Assembly: GCA_964351745.1 (NCBI GenBank)
Contig: CAYGPI010000027.1
Coordinates: 1 to 27,822 of the forward strand
From: CAYNJF01 sp964351745
Lineage (GTDB): Bacteria; Pseudomonadota; Gammaproteobacteria; Berkiellales; Berkiellaceae
Direction of reading: 5' to 3'
Length of the DNA: 27,822 bases
The notes beneath the pieces are model-generated. The model made no database searches. It was not told the origin of the DNA and saw nothing but the letters and a program-made list of their open reading frames with translations. Below, piece by piece: positions 15,805-23,648 of the stretch. The translations under genes were made by a program, and so were the position numbers. Each line of letters opens with the position of its first letter. Positions within the stretch are counted from its first letter, which is position 1.

Positions 15805-16044
15805 ATGGCAGGATGGCGTTTTCGCGGATCTAAAAAGAAATTTTGTCCGTTTTCAGAAGGTAAGATTCCAGATGAATCGATTGATTATAAAAATGTAAAG
15901 CTACTGAGAAAATACATCAGTGAAACGGGTAAGATTGTACCTGCTCGTATCACAGGCGTTGCTAAAAAATATCAAGCGCGTCTCGTGGCAGCTATTAAAC
16001 ACGCACGTTTTTTAGGGTTATTGCCTTACTGCGATAAACACTAG
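15805..16044 (+). CDS. rpsR: 30S ribosomal protein S18
   Basis: S18 pairs with S6 on the 30S platform near the mRNA exit. The 79-residue product contains the family signature IDYKNVKLLRKYISETGKI followed by PARITGVAKKYQARLVAAIKHARFLGLLPY, an almost exact match to the gammaproteobacterial consensus. The basic N-terminus GWRFRGSKKKFCPF is also typical. AGGGGG (15794-15799) is a strong ribosome binding site. It starts 14 bases after rpsF, with no priB between them. Confidence 0.97.
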   Translation: MAGWRFRGSKKKFCPFSEGKIPDESIDYKNVKLLRKYISETGKIVPARITGVAKKYQARLVAAIKHARFLGLLPYCDKH

Positions 16045-16062
16045 AGTTTGAGGAATCGACTA

Positions 16063-16515
16063 ATGGAAGTAATTCTACTAGAGAATATAAGAAATCTTGG
16101 TAAATTTGGAACGAAAGTTCGTGTAGCTAACGGTTACGGTCGTAATTTTCTAATTCCTAGGGGCAAAGCTGCTCCTGCAACCAAAGATAATTTAGCTAAC
16201 TTTGAAGCTCAAAGAGCTATACTAGAAAAAGCTGCGGGCGATCGTTTGAGTGTCGCTCAAGCTAAATCTGCAGAAATTGAAGCAGTATCTGTTACCATTT
16301 CAGCAAGAGCTGCTGATGAAGGTAAACTTTACGGTTCAATTAGTACTTTAGAAATTGCAAAGGCTTATCAAGAAAAGGGTGTTAAATTAGAAAGACAAGA
16401 TATTCGTCTTCCTAATGGTCCTATTCGTGAAATAGGTGACTTTGAAGTCATGTGTCAGCTTCATGCTGAAGTGACGGCAACAGCTAAAGTTAGTATTGTT
16501 CCTGAAGAGGGTTAA
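16063..16515 (+). CDS. rplI: 50S ribosomal protein L9
   Basis: L9 is an elongated protein of the 50S subunit, bound at the base of the L1 stalk, that affects reading-frame fidelity. The ATG at 16063 yields MEVILLENIRNLGKFG, the standard start; the frame is open a little further upstream but that adds a non-conserved stretch. The N-terminal signature GKFGTKVRVANGYGRNFLIPRGKA is followed by a long helix and the C-terminal domain with KLYGSIST and IREIGDFEV. The length of 150 residues is typical. The ribosome binding site (GAGG near 16049-16052) is slightly distant. It is the last gene of the operon, ending at a strong terminator. Confidence 0.97.
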   Translation: MEVILLENIRNLGKFGTKVRVANGYGRNFLIPRGKAAPATKDNLANFEAQRAILEKAAGDRLSVAQAKSAEIEAVSVTISARAADEGKLYGSISTLEIAKAYQEKGVKLERQDIRLPNGPIREIGDFEVMCQLHAEVTATAKVSIVPEEG

Positions 16516-16524
16516 TCTTCTTCT

Positions 16525-16558
16525 GATCCTATCAGCCAATGGCTGATAGGATCTTTTT
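16525..16558 (+). terminator. Rho-independent terminator after rplI
   Basis: A perfect 13-bp stem (16525-16537 with 16541-16553, GATCCTATCAGCC) with an AAT loop is followed directly by TTTTT (16554-16558). It starts 9 bases after the rplI stop and is the best intrinsic terminator in the window. Confidence 0.95.
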
Positions 16559-16655
16559 CCTTTCTCATGACCTCTTATCTTACCGTTTTAACTTGTTTAG
16601 TAATCATCTTTGACTTCAAATTTTTGTCATTGAATAGAAAAAATTAAGCTATAAC

Positions 16656-16664
16656 TGCTATAGA
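16656..16664 (+). promoter_or_regulatory. Possible extended -10 promoter for dnaB
   Basis: TGCTATAGA (16656-16664) fits an extended -10 element; TATAAC at 16650-16655 is an overlapping alternative, with TTGTCA at 16624-16629 as a poorly spaced -35. The 229-base gap after the rplI terminator must hold the dnaB promoter, but the exact site is uncertain. Confidence 0.3.
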
Positions 16665-16744
16665 TTGCGTCGTAAGTATTGTATTCAGTATCAAGCGCAA
16701 GTACGCTATTTATCAGTATGAGCTATCTAGTCTAAGGGTTATTT

Positions 16745-18166
16745 GTGAGCGAATCGACGTATAAACACCATCCAAAAATGAGCGAGCAAGAAGTCAGGAA
16801 ACCACCTCATTCCATTGAGGCAGAGCAAGCAGTCTTGGGTGGCTTGATGATTGACAGTGATGCTTGGGATTTGGTTGCGGGGAAGATAACTTCAACAGAT
16901 TTCTATCAGGCAGAGCATCAGGCTATTTTTTCTGGCATGCAATCCTTGGCGGCATCTAATAAACCTTTAGATATTGTAACGATTCCTGAGTGGCTCAAAG
17001 AGCAGCAATTATTGGAAAAAGCTGGTGGTTGGGATTATCTAAAAGATCTTGTTGAGAATATTGCAACCGTTGCTAATGTCGTTGTTTATGCTGATATTGT
17101 TCGTGAACGATCAATTTTACGTCAACTCATTAGGGTTGGTATTGATATTCAAGAAATTGCTTCACGCCCAGATGGTCGCTCAAGCTCTGAAGTTTTAGAT
17201 GAAGCAGAGCAAAAAGTTTTTAAGATTGCAGAGAAGGGCAATCAAAATGAAGGGCCTGAGAATATCAAATTGATTGCTGCTAGGGCTTTAGAAACTATTG
17301 AAGAGCGTCGGGATAATCCAGGCTCAATGAATGGTCTTCCATCTGGGTTTAAAGACTTTGATGAAATGACGAATGGATTGCAAAAAGCTGATCTTGTGAT
17401 TGTCGCTGGTCGTCCTTCTATGGGAAAAACTGTTTTAGGGATGAATATGGCAGAGCACGTCGCCATTAAGTCTGAAAAAGCAGTTTTAGTGTTTAGTATG
17501 GAGATGCCTTCTGAGAGTATTGCTAATCGTATGCTCGCGTCTCTTGGCTCGATAGATTTGAGTCGTTTGGCCAATGGTCGCCTTAAAGAAGATGAGTGGA
17601 ATAAATTATCGAATGCTGTCACTTGGCTGGATAAGGCTAATATGTTCATCGATGATACGCCGGCATTGAGTCCACTGGAAGTTAGAGCAAGAGCGAGACG
17701 ACTTGTTCGTGACGGTCATGATTTAGGTTTAATTGTGATTGATTATCTGCAGTTAATGAGAGGCTCTGGTAACTTTGAAAACAGAACAAATGAGATCTCT
17801 GAAATTTCTCGATCATTAAAAGCATTAGCAAAAGAACTTAATATTCCGGTTGTTGCTCTTTCTCAATTAAATCGGAGCTTAGAGCAAAGACCTAATAAAC
17901 GACCAGTGATGTCAGATCTTAGAGAGTCTGGTGCGATTGAGCAGGATGCCGATTTAATCGTCTTTATTTATAGAGACGAAGTCTATCATGAAGACAGCCC
18001 TGATAAAGGAACGGCTGAAATGATACTTGGTAAGCATCGAAATGGTCCTATTGGGACAGTAAGACTTACCTTTACCGGGCAGTACGCAAGATTCAATAAT
18101 TTTATGAGTAATCAGCATATGGTGCCGTCGGATTTTGATATCCCGTTACCAGAAATTCCATTATAA
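16745..18166 (+). CDS. dnaB: Replicative DNA helicase DnaB
   Basis: DnaB is the hexameric 5'-to-3' helicase at the replication fork. The N-terminal domain (about residues 20-125, PPHSIEAEQAVLGGLMID) binds primase and loader. A linker leads to the RecA-like C-terminal domain with Walker A GRPSMGKT at 222-229, the FSMEMPSE segment, the Walker B-region IVIDYLQLM, and the DLRESGAIEQDADLI motif with the arginine finger region. At 473 residues it has normal length and no intein. The GTG at 16745 has AAGGG at 16734-16738 six bases before it; an in-frame ATG at 16778 would still leave the conserved domain intact. alr begins 8 bases downstream, an arrangement widespread in proteobacteria. Confidence 0.96.
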   Translation: MSESTYKHHPKMSEQEVRKPPHSIEAEQAVLGGLMIDSDAWDLVAGKITSTDFYQAEHQAIFSGMQSLAASNKPLDIVTIPEWLKEQQLLEKAGGWDYLKDLVENIATVANVVVYADIVRERSILRQLIRVGIDIQEIASRPDGRSSSEVLDEAEQKVFKIAEKGNQNEGPENIKLIAARALETIEERRDNPGSMNGLPSGFKDFDEMTNGLQKADLVIVAGRPSMGKTVLGMNMAEHVAIKSEKAVLVFSMEMPSESIANRMLASLGSIDLSRLANGRLKEDEWNKLSNAVTWLDKANMFIDDTPALSPLEVRARARRLVRDGHDLGLIVIDYLQLMRGSGNFENRTNEISEISRSLKALAKELNIPVVALSQLNRSLEQRPNKRPVMSDLRESGAIEQDADLIVFIYRDEVYHEDSPDKGTAEMILGKHRNGPIGTVRLTFTGQYARFNNFMSNQHMVPSDFDIPLPEIPL

Positions 18167-18174
18167 GGATATTT

Positions 18175-19257
18175 ATGGGAAGGTCCTTAGTTGCGACTAT
18201 TTCACATCAGGCTCTCAAACATAATTTAAATAGAATTCGAGCGTTAGCTCCTGGTAAAAAGATTATGGCCATGGTGAAGGCCAATGGTTATGGTCATGGG
18301 CTTGAGTCTGTTGCACTAGCTTTAGAAGAGGCTGATGCTTTTGGTGTTGCGTGTCTTGAGGAAGCTCTAAAGTTAAGAGCTTGCGGTGTGACTAAAGATA
18401 TTGTGCTTATGGAAGGCTTTTTTAGCTCTGACGAAATAGATGATATTCTAAATTTTGATCTAACGGTTGTGTTGCATGCGCCTCATCAGATTGAGTTCTT
18501 AAAAAACAAGAATACCTCAAAAAAAATTAAAGTTTGGATAAAATTTAACTTAGGCATGAATCGCTTAGGTTTTCCGCTTGCTCAAGCAGATCGTATTTAT
18601 CATGAAGTGTTTGAAAACAAGGCGATTGAGGTTATTGGCTTCATGGGTCATTTTGCGCAAGCTGATGATAAGAGAGATGAGATTACTCTTAAGCAGTACC
18701 AACATTTTATGGAGACAATTGATCATTTGCCGGGTCAACGTTCGATGGCTAATTCTGCTGCTATTTTAGGGTGGCAAATGTCTCATGGTGATTGGATTAG
18801 ACCTGGATTAGCTTTGTATGGAGCCTCTCCATTTCCAAATAGTTGTGGGATAGATTTTGGGTTAAAGCCCGCGATGGAATTTAGTTCGACGCTCATTGCT
18901 ATCCAAAGCATAGTGCCTAACGATACAGTTGGATATGGTGCGACCTGGACTTGTCCAAAGAAAGGTAATATTGGCATTATCGCTGTTGGTTATGGCGATG
19001 GGTATCCATGGCATGCCAAGAATCTAACCCCCGTTTTTTTAGGTGGAAAACGACTATCGCTTGTAGGGCGTGTTTCTATGGATATGGTTGCCGTGAATCT
19101 GCAGGATTGTCCAGAAGCTAAGGTTGGAGATAGAGTCATTCTTTGGGGAGAGTCTTTGCCTGTTGAGGAAGTTGCAAGACACGCAGGGACAATTCCATAT
19201 GAGCTTTTTTGCCGTCTTACCGAGCGAGTTAAGATTCATCATGTCAGTGGTGAATAA
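18175..19257 (+). CDS. alr: Alanine racemase
   Basis: PLP-dependent enzyme that interconverts L- and D-alanine, supplying D-alanine for peptidoglycan. The PLP lysine is K35 in AMVKANGYGHG, the second catalytic base is Y254 in VGYGATWTCP, and the cofactor-phosphate-binding and substrate residues lie in the IAVGYGDGYP, GRVSMDMVAVNL and CRLTERV segments. The TIM-barrel/beta-domain arrangement and the 360-residue length are standard. The ribosome binding site AAGGA (18165-18169) overlaps the dnaB stop, so expression is probably coupled to dnaB. The PLP-producing enzyme PdxH is encoded 80 bases downstream. Confidence 0.96.
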   Translation: MGRSLVATISHQALKHNLNRIRALAPGKKIMAMVKANGYGHGLESVALALEEADAFGVACLEEALKLRACGVTKDIVLMEGFFSSDEIDDILNFDLTVVLHAPHQIEFLKNKNTSKKIKVWIKFNLGMNRLGFPLAQADRIYHEVFENKAIEVIGFMGHFAQADDKRDEITLKQYQHFMETIDHLPGQRSMANSAAILGWQMSHGDWIRPGLALYGASPFPNSCGIDFGLKPAMEFSSTLIAIQSIVPNDTVGYGATWTCPKKGNIGIIAVGYGDGYPWHAKNLTPVFLGGKRLSLVGRVSMDMVAVNLQDCPEAKVGDRVILWGESLPVEEVARHAGTIPYELFCRLTERVKIHHVSGE

Positions 19258-19283
19258 TGGTTGACGGTGAGTTTATTAACTTT

Positions 19284-19312
19284 TTGCTGCCCACTAAGCT
19301 TGATGGTATCTT
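19284..19312 (+). promoter_or_regulatory. Weak promoter-like sequence before pdxH
   Basis: TTGCTG (19284-19289) and TATCTT (19307-19312) are separated by 17 bases in the 80-base gap between alr and pdxH. Each hexamer only partly matches the consensus, so this is a candidate only; pdxH could also be read from dnaB-alr. Confidence 0.25.
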
Positions 19313-19337
19313 AAGACCTTAGAAAGGAGGTTTAAAG

Positions 19338-19961
19338 ATGTCAGACTATCATGATCACAGAAGAGAATATGGTGGAGCAGAGCTCCATGTTTCAAATCTT
19401 CCTGATAACCCCATTATTTTGCTTGAAACTTGGTTAAACGAAGCTTTAGTAGCCAATATTATAGATTCGACAGCTTTTGTTCTTGCGACAAGCTCCCCTG
19501 CGCCAGATGCTCGTGTTGTTTTATTAAAAGAAATTACAAAGGATCGCTTGGTTTTTTATACGAACTACCAAAGTGCTAAAGCTGAGCAAATGGCACTCAT
19601 GCCTGAGGTTGCAGGATGTTTCTTTTGGGCACCATTATCGAGGCAAGTTCGATTTCAAGGGCATGCTACTAAGGTTGAGCCATCTATATCATCTGCCTAT
19701 TTTAAATCACGACCAATATCGAGTCAGAAAGCGGCGATTATCTCACCGCAAAGTAAGACGATCCCTTCTAGACAATATTTAGAAGATAAAATAGATGCTT
19801 TAGCAGAGCAGGATGTGGTATGTCCAGACTATTGGGGGGGATATGCGATTGAGCTTTATCGGTTAGAATTTTTTCAGGGCAGGGAGAGCCGTTTGCATGA
19901 TAGGTTTTGTGCTCAAAAGGATCAATCAGGCCAATATCATTGGTCAATATTAGCTCCATGA
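19338..19961 (+). CDS. pdxH: Pyridoxamine/pyridoxine 5'-phosphate oxidase
   Basis: FMN-dependent oxidase that converts PNP or PMP to the active cofactor PLP. The N-terminus carries the RREYGGAEL segment seen in PdxH. FMN-binding motifs are ARVVLLKEI, FYTNYQSAKAEQM and RQVRFQGHA, followed by YFKSRPISSQKAA and WGGYAIELYRLEFFQGRESRLHDR with the substrate-contacting arginine and histidine. The enzyme ends WSILAP where most relatives have RLAP. The 207-residue length is typical. AAGGAGG at 19324-19330, seven bases before the ATG, is one of the strongest ribosome binding sites in the window. It lies next to alr, whose product uses PLP. Confidence 0.94.
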   Translation: MSDYHDHRREYGGAELHVSNLPDNPIILLETWLNEALVANIIDSTAFVLATSSPAPDARVVLLKEITKDRLVFYTNYQSAKAEQMALMPEVAGCFFWAPLSRQVRFQGHATKVEPSISSAYFKSRPISSQKAAIISPQSKTIPSRQYLEDKIDALAEQDVVCPDYWGGYAIELYRLEFFQGRESRLHDRFCAQKDQSGQYHWSILAP

Positions 19962-20182
19962 GGAGTGGTGAGCCACCTCACAAAGCACTTCATTGATTTT
20001 AAAAGAGCATATTTATCAGTGATGGGTGGAGGATTATTTGGTAATAAAAGCTAATATTTTTATAAAATACCTGTAAATATATTATTTTGAAGTGTAAATA
20101 GCCTGTTGTTAGCTAAAAAGTATTTTCTTTTTAAAGAGGGTATGTTAACGTTTGCTGGTGTCAAATTTGGAGGATAATTTAA

Positions 20183-20797
20183 ATGGCAACCCGTAAAAAA
20201 CCTGCAGCTAAGAGCGCTGCTAAAAAGACAGCAGCTCGCGCAACGACAAAAAAAACTGTAAAAACAAAAGCTGCAGTTAAGACTAATGTGAAAACGAAAG
20301 TTGCCGCTAAGTCAAAAGCAAAGACAAAAGCAGTCTCTAAGGTTAAAGCAAAGACAGCGGCGGTCGCTAAAGCGAAGCCAAAAGCTGTCGCTAAAACAAA
20401 AGCTAAGACAACTGCTAAAAAAACGGTTGCTAAAAAGCCTGTTGAAAAGCGCTCATCGAAAGCTAGCAGTCAAATGCCAGTTTCTGCGATCACTCAAAAG
20501 CAAACGAAAGCACAGATTATTGCTGACATTGCAGAAATGACTGATTTGGGCAAGCCTGAAGTTAAAAAAGTGTTTAGTGCTTTGAAAAATCTGGTTGAGC
20601 GTCATGTTAAGGCTAAAGGCTCTGGTGAAGTGACGATTCCTGAACTAGGTGTTAAAATTCGTCGGATTGCTAAAAAAGCGACGAAAGCACGCATGGGTCG
20701 TAATCCTTTCACAGGTGAAGACATTAAAATTGCTGCAAAACCTGCACGTAAATCTGTTAAAGCGACAGCTTTAAAGCTACTAAAAGAGTTAGCTTAG
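20183..20797 (+). CDS. HU-family DNA-binding protein with long histone-H1-like N-terminal tail
   Basis: The 204-residue protein has two parts. Residues 1 to about 97 are low complexity, built from Lys, Ala, Thr and Val in short KxK/AAK repeats; 31 of the first 93 residues are lysine, like eukaryotic H1 tails and bacterial AlgP/Hc1-type proteins. Residues about 103-204 form an HU/IHF domain: a helical part beginning TKAQIIADIAEMTDLGKPEV, then TIPELGVKIRRI, the arm tip RMGRNPFTGEDIKI (about 170-183) with the DNA-intercalating proline, and a C-terminal helix. It is probably a nucleoid-compacting protein. A GGAGG ribosome binding site (20169-20173) precedes the ATG. The gene is monocistronic, with an AT-rich region before it and a strong terminator after it. 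Confidence 0.88.
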   Translation: MATRKKPAAKSAAKKTAARATTKKTVKTKAAVKTNVKTKVAAKSKAKTKAVSKVKAKTAAVAKAKPKAVAKTKAKTTAKKTVAKKPVEKRSSKASSQMPVSAITQKQTKAQIIADIAEMTDLGKPEVKKVFSALKNLVERHVKAKGSGEVTIPELGVKIRRIAKKATKARMGRNPFTGEDIKIAAKPARKSVKATALKLLKELA

Positions 20798-20804
20798 TCT
20801 GTTC

Positions 20805-20830
20805 AAAGGGAGGGCAACCTCCCTTTTTCT
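20805..20830 (+). terminator. Rho-independent terminator after the HU-like gene
   Basis: A perfect 9-bp stem AAAGGGAGG (20805-20813) / CCTCCCTTT (20818-20826) with a GCAA tetraloop continues into a T-run, 7 bases after the stop codon. Confidence 0.93.
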
Positions 20831-21017
20831 TTGTTAGGCACTGTTTAAAAGCACAACTATTCTTATTTTTTTACTGTCCCACCTAGTTTATTTTCCTTAA
20901 AAAATCTCTTTGATCTATAAATCTCCAGTGTTTTTTAAAAAAGATTGAACTTTATAGAGAGAGTCACTTTCTAACTCAGTATGTTTGGCATGCCATATTC
21001 TTTAAAGAGAGGATCAT

Positions 21018-22229
21018 GTGGGGAGTTGGGAGAAATCAGATCGAAATACGCATTATTCACCAAAGGATAACAAAGGTCGGGATGGTGCGCAGTCTTCGGT
21101 AGACATACCTCAAGGGCGACTGATCATATTAAGCTCATTAACTGATTCTCTTATTCGCTTATTAGAAGAATTTCAGTATCAGATGAATTTAAGTATGAAT
21201 GAGCAAGGGAAGTTAAAGGATCCTCATTTAAAAGAGGCATCGCATGCCGTTGAGTTATTGTTTAATGTTTTGGTATATGACTCTTCAATATCTGAATCTA
21301 TGAAAATCCATCTTACAAAGTTGCAGGTGACTTACATGAAGGTTGCGGCTTCTGACTTGTCTTTTTATCACAAAAATGATCATCCAGCGAGGGCATTGTT
21401 GTCATTTTTAGTTGAAGAGGCCAAGAGTGAAGCCTTGAGTGAGCATGCTGAAAGCACTTTTATCCATGCCGTTGATCAAGTGATAAAGGAATACGATGAC
21501 AGCCAAGATATTTTTTTAGAGGTCTTGAGTGATCTTAAAAATAAAATCGGGGTTAGGAGTCCCAGAATAGACAAGTGCCGAGAGACAAAGGCTAACATTG
21601 GCAAAGATATTGATATGATAGTGAAGGCGTTTGTTCATAGCACGCTTCAGAATCATAGGGCGGCACATTTAAGTCATGACTTGAAATCATTTATTCAAGG
21701 TCCTTGGCAGGCTTATATGTATTGGCTTGCTTTAAATGAGGGGATCCATAGTGATGTATGGGAAAAAGCTAAAAATACTTTAAATGATGTGATAGAGGCT
21801 TGTGATCCCACTAGAGATTGGTTGGCCAAAGAGCGGGAAGAGGTTTTAGTTTCGATAGGCGAGCAGGTCGATAGGGGTTTTGATGCTCTTAAGCTTGACG
21901 CGATTGAGCGTTCGAATTGGATGATTAAAATTTTGCATGAATTTGAGTTGGCTGATAATCATCAAGCGGATTCAGTGGTTGATTTTAGGGATGAGCAGGA
22001 GGAAATCGAGCAGGCAGATTTCGAGCCAGTCAACTTAGAGCTTATGAAAGGTGAAGAGCCTATGATTGATGAATTTCATGATTCTTTAATGGAAGAGGTG
22101 TCAAGTCTTGAGGGTGACATTGGTGATGAAGAGCAGGTGATTCAAAAGCCGTATGATCTTTCTATGCAAGAGATATCGGAGCTTGAAGAAATTGAGTTAA
22201 CAGCTCCTAGTCCCTTTGGGAAATCGTAA
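21018..22229 (+). CDS. DUF1631 family protein, short form
   Basis: The 403-residue protein matches the central and C-terminal core of the DUF1631 family: a helical region with LFNVLVYDSSISESMKIHL, the signature SFYHKNDHPARALLSFL (about 115-131), and a later GPWQAYMYWLALNEG block (about 228-242). Family members are usually around 700 residues or more, so this lacks much of the N-terminal part. Function is unknown. Residues about 325-395 are strongly acidic and probably disordered. The start is a GTG at 21018 with AGAGGA a few bases upstream; an overlapping ATG at 21016 is in a frame that closes quickly, and the next in-frame ATG would remove 55 residues. It is cytoplasmic, with no membrane helices. 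The start is less certain than the family. Confidence 0.85.
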   Translation: MGSWEKSDRNTHYSPKDNKGRDGAQSSVDIPQGRLIILSSLTDSLIRLLEEFQYQMNLSMNEQGKLKDPHLKEASHAVELLFNVLVYDSSISESMKIHLTKLQVTYMKVAASDLSFYHKNDHPARALLSFLVEEAKSEALSEHAESTFIHAVDQVIKEYDDSQDIFLEVLSDLKNKIGVRSPRIDKCRETKANIGKDIDMIVKAFVHSTLQNHRAAHLSHDLKSFIQGPWQAYMYWLALNEGIHSDVWEKAKNTLNDVIEACDPTRDWLAKEREEVLVSIGEQVDRGFDALKLDAIERSNWMIKILHEFELADNHQADSVVDFRDEQEEIEQADFEPVNLELMKGEEPMIDEFHDSLMEEVSSLEGDIGDEEQVIQKPYDLSMQEISELEEIELTAPSPFGKS

Positions 22230-22277
22230 AATTTAGATAATTTTGCTATCCTTTGCTCTTATCTTAAGGGAGTTAGA

Positions 22278-22748
22278 ATGCCGATAGTTTCATTACATCA
22301 GAACCCTCAATTTGTGCCAGTGTTGGCTCAGTGGTTTCATCATCAGTGGGGATATATGCGTCCAGAAAGGAGCATTGAAGATGTCATTGATGATTTGAAA
22401 GAGCGCCCATTAAAAAATGGCTTGCCGCATACGTTTATTTTAGAGAAGCAGGGTGAGGCAATTGGCTCAGCAAGTTTGATATCTCAAGATATGCCAGGTT
22501 ATGAGAAAGCTGCAGCCATGACACCTTGGCTTTCAAGTGTTTATGTCACGCCTGAGTTTCGAGGTCAGGGAGTAGGTCAGCAATTAGTTTCAGCTGTAGA
22601 GTCTTTGGCAAAGGATCTTCAATTCGAACAAATTTATTTATTTACGCCTGATAAAGAAAAATGGTACATGAAGTTAAATTGGCATCTCTATGAAGAAGCT
22701 CGGTTTCACAACCATTTAGTAAGTATAATGAATAAGTATATTGGCTAG
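22278..22748 (+). CDS. GNAT family N-acetyltransferase
   Basis: A 156-residue single-domain acetyltransferase of the Gcn5-related fold. The acetyl-CoA pyrophosphate-binding motif A is clear: LSSVYVTPEFRGQGVGQQLV, with the R/Q-x-x-G-x-G/A signature at R95-GQGVG100. The first half contains WFHHQWGY and a GxAIGSASL strand typical of the family, and the end has the WYMKLNWHLYEE segment corresponding to the Y-x-K-x-G-(F/W) motif B region. The substrate cannot be predicted; such proteins acetylate small amines, antibiotics or protein N-termini. It has a good ribosome binding site (AAGGGAG) and begins 48 bases after the DUF1631 gene, so the two may share a transcript. Confidence 0.88.
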   Translation: MPIVSLHQNPQFVPVLAQWFHHQWGYMRPERSIEDVIDDLKERPLKNGLPHTFILEKQGEAIGSASLISQDMPGYEKAAAMTPWLSSVYVTPEFRGQGVGQQLVSAVESLAKDLQFEQIYLFTPDKEKWYMKLNWHLYEEARFHNHLVSIMNKYIG

Positions 22749-22787
22749 TCTAAGGAAATGAGAGCATATTTGTCCCTTTGTGTGCGC

Positions 22788-22793
22788 TATAAT
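22788..22793 (+). promoter_or_regulatory. -10 element upstream of the Com1-like gene
   Basis: A perfect TATAAT (22788-22793) lies 81 bases before the next start codon. No good -35 is found at 16-18 bases, so it may rely on upstream AT-rich DNA or an activator. The leader downstream has AGAGC (22801-22805) and GCTCT that could pair. Confidence 0.4.
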
Positions 22794-22874
22794 ACGTAGC
22801 AGAGCAAAAAAGAGAGTCCTTCTTTGACTATTTAGCTCTTAACATTTTTTATTTAACGAGAATAAGGGATTATC

Positions 22875-23636
22875 ATGAATCTAAAGCGATTAAGTATTTT
22901 ATCTGTGCTCTTGATTGCCGGTACGGCAGCTTTTTTTCCATTAAAAGCGGCGTTTGCCCCAAAAGAAAAACAAGAGTTCCAAAAACTAATCCATGAATAT
23001 CTTGTTGAAAACCCAGAAGTCATCAAAGAAGCGCTACAAGCTCTACAAAAGAAAGAAACCACAGAGCTTGAACAAGCTACCGTGAAGACTATTATTGAAA
23101 AACATGACTCTATCTTTAAATCAACAAGCCCAGCTTTTGAGCCTGAGAATTCTAAAGTAACTTTAGTTGAGTTTTTTGATTATCAGTGTCAATACTGTAA
23201 AAAAATGCGCAGCGTTGTTGATAGTGTTGTCGATAAGAACACAGATTTGCGTGTTGTTTATAAAGACTTACCTATTTTGGGTGGGCATTCTGTGACAGCG
23301 GCAAAAGCTGCCTTGGCTTCACACAAGCAAAATAAATATCTCGTCTTTCATGAGGCGTTAATGACAAATCAAGCAAAGCTTGATGAGACTAAGATTTTTG
23401 AGTTAGCAGTTAAAGTTGACCTGAATCTTGAGCAATTGAAATTAGATATGGAATCTCCAGAAGTGATGACTGGGTTACAAGAGAATATGCAGTTAGCTCA
23501 ACAGATAGGTATTAGGGGCATTCCAGCTATTATTATTGCACCAAATACTCAGGATGCAGCAAAGCCACCAGTGTTTATTCCTGGCTCAACGACTGAAGAT
23601 AAACTTCAAAAAGCTATTGATAATTCACGCATCTGA
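22875..23636 (+). CDS. Com1-like DsbA-family thiol-disulfide oxidoreductase (secreted)
   Basis: The 253-residue protein has an N-terminal signal sequence (hydrophobic residues 7-22, probable cleavage near residues 25-28). A short helical region (YLVENPEVIKEALQALQKK) precedes a DsbA-like thioredoxin domain with active-site C105-QY-C108 in FFDYQCQYCKKM, and a cis-proline loop RGIPAIII. The layout, the YLV..PEV.xEALQALQKK prelude and the size closely resemble Coxiella burnetii Com1, a surface-associated DsbA-family protein; the active-site dipeptide differs (QY rather than GH). It probably oxidises or isomerises disulfides of exported proteins. A -10 sequence lies 81 bases upstream and a strong hairpin closes the gene, so it is likely monocistronic. 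Confidence 0.9.
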   Translation: MNLKRLSILSVLLIAGTAAFFPLKAAFAPKEKQEFQKLIHEYLVENPEVIKEALQALQKKETTELEQATVKTIIEKHDSIFKSTSPAFEPENSKVTLVEFFDYQCQYCKKMRSVVDSVVDKNTDLRVVYKDLPILGGHSVTAAKAALASHKQNKYLVFHEALMTNQAKLDETKIFELAVKVDLNLEQLKLDMESPEVMTGLQENMQLAQQIGIRGIPAIIIAPNTQDAAKPPVFIPGSTTEDKLQKAIDNSRI

Positions 23637-23648
23637 GAGAAGAAAGGA

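Noticed and set aside
17242..17649. 135-residue open frame antisense within dnaB
   Set aside because: No ribosome binding site or motif, and it lies entirely inside a highly conserved helicase domain.
19970..19990. Short hairpin GTGAG-CCAC-CTCAC after pdxH as a terminator
   Set aside because: Only five base pairs and no T-run follows; not enough to call.
20301..20540. Open frame overlapping the Lys-rich half of the HU-like gene, rich in Lys, Leu, Arg and Ser
   Set aside because: It is a shifted reading of the AAR/GCN-rich repeat DNA; the composition is a by-product of the real frame, which leads into an intact HU domain.
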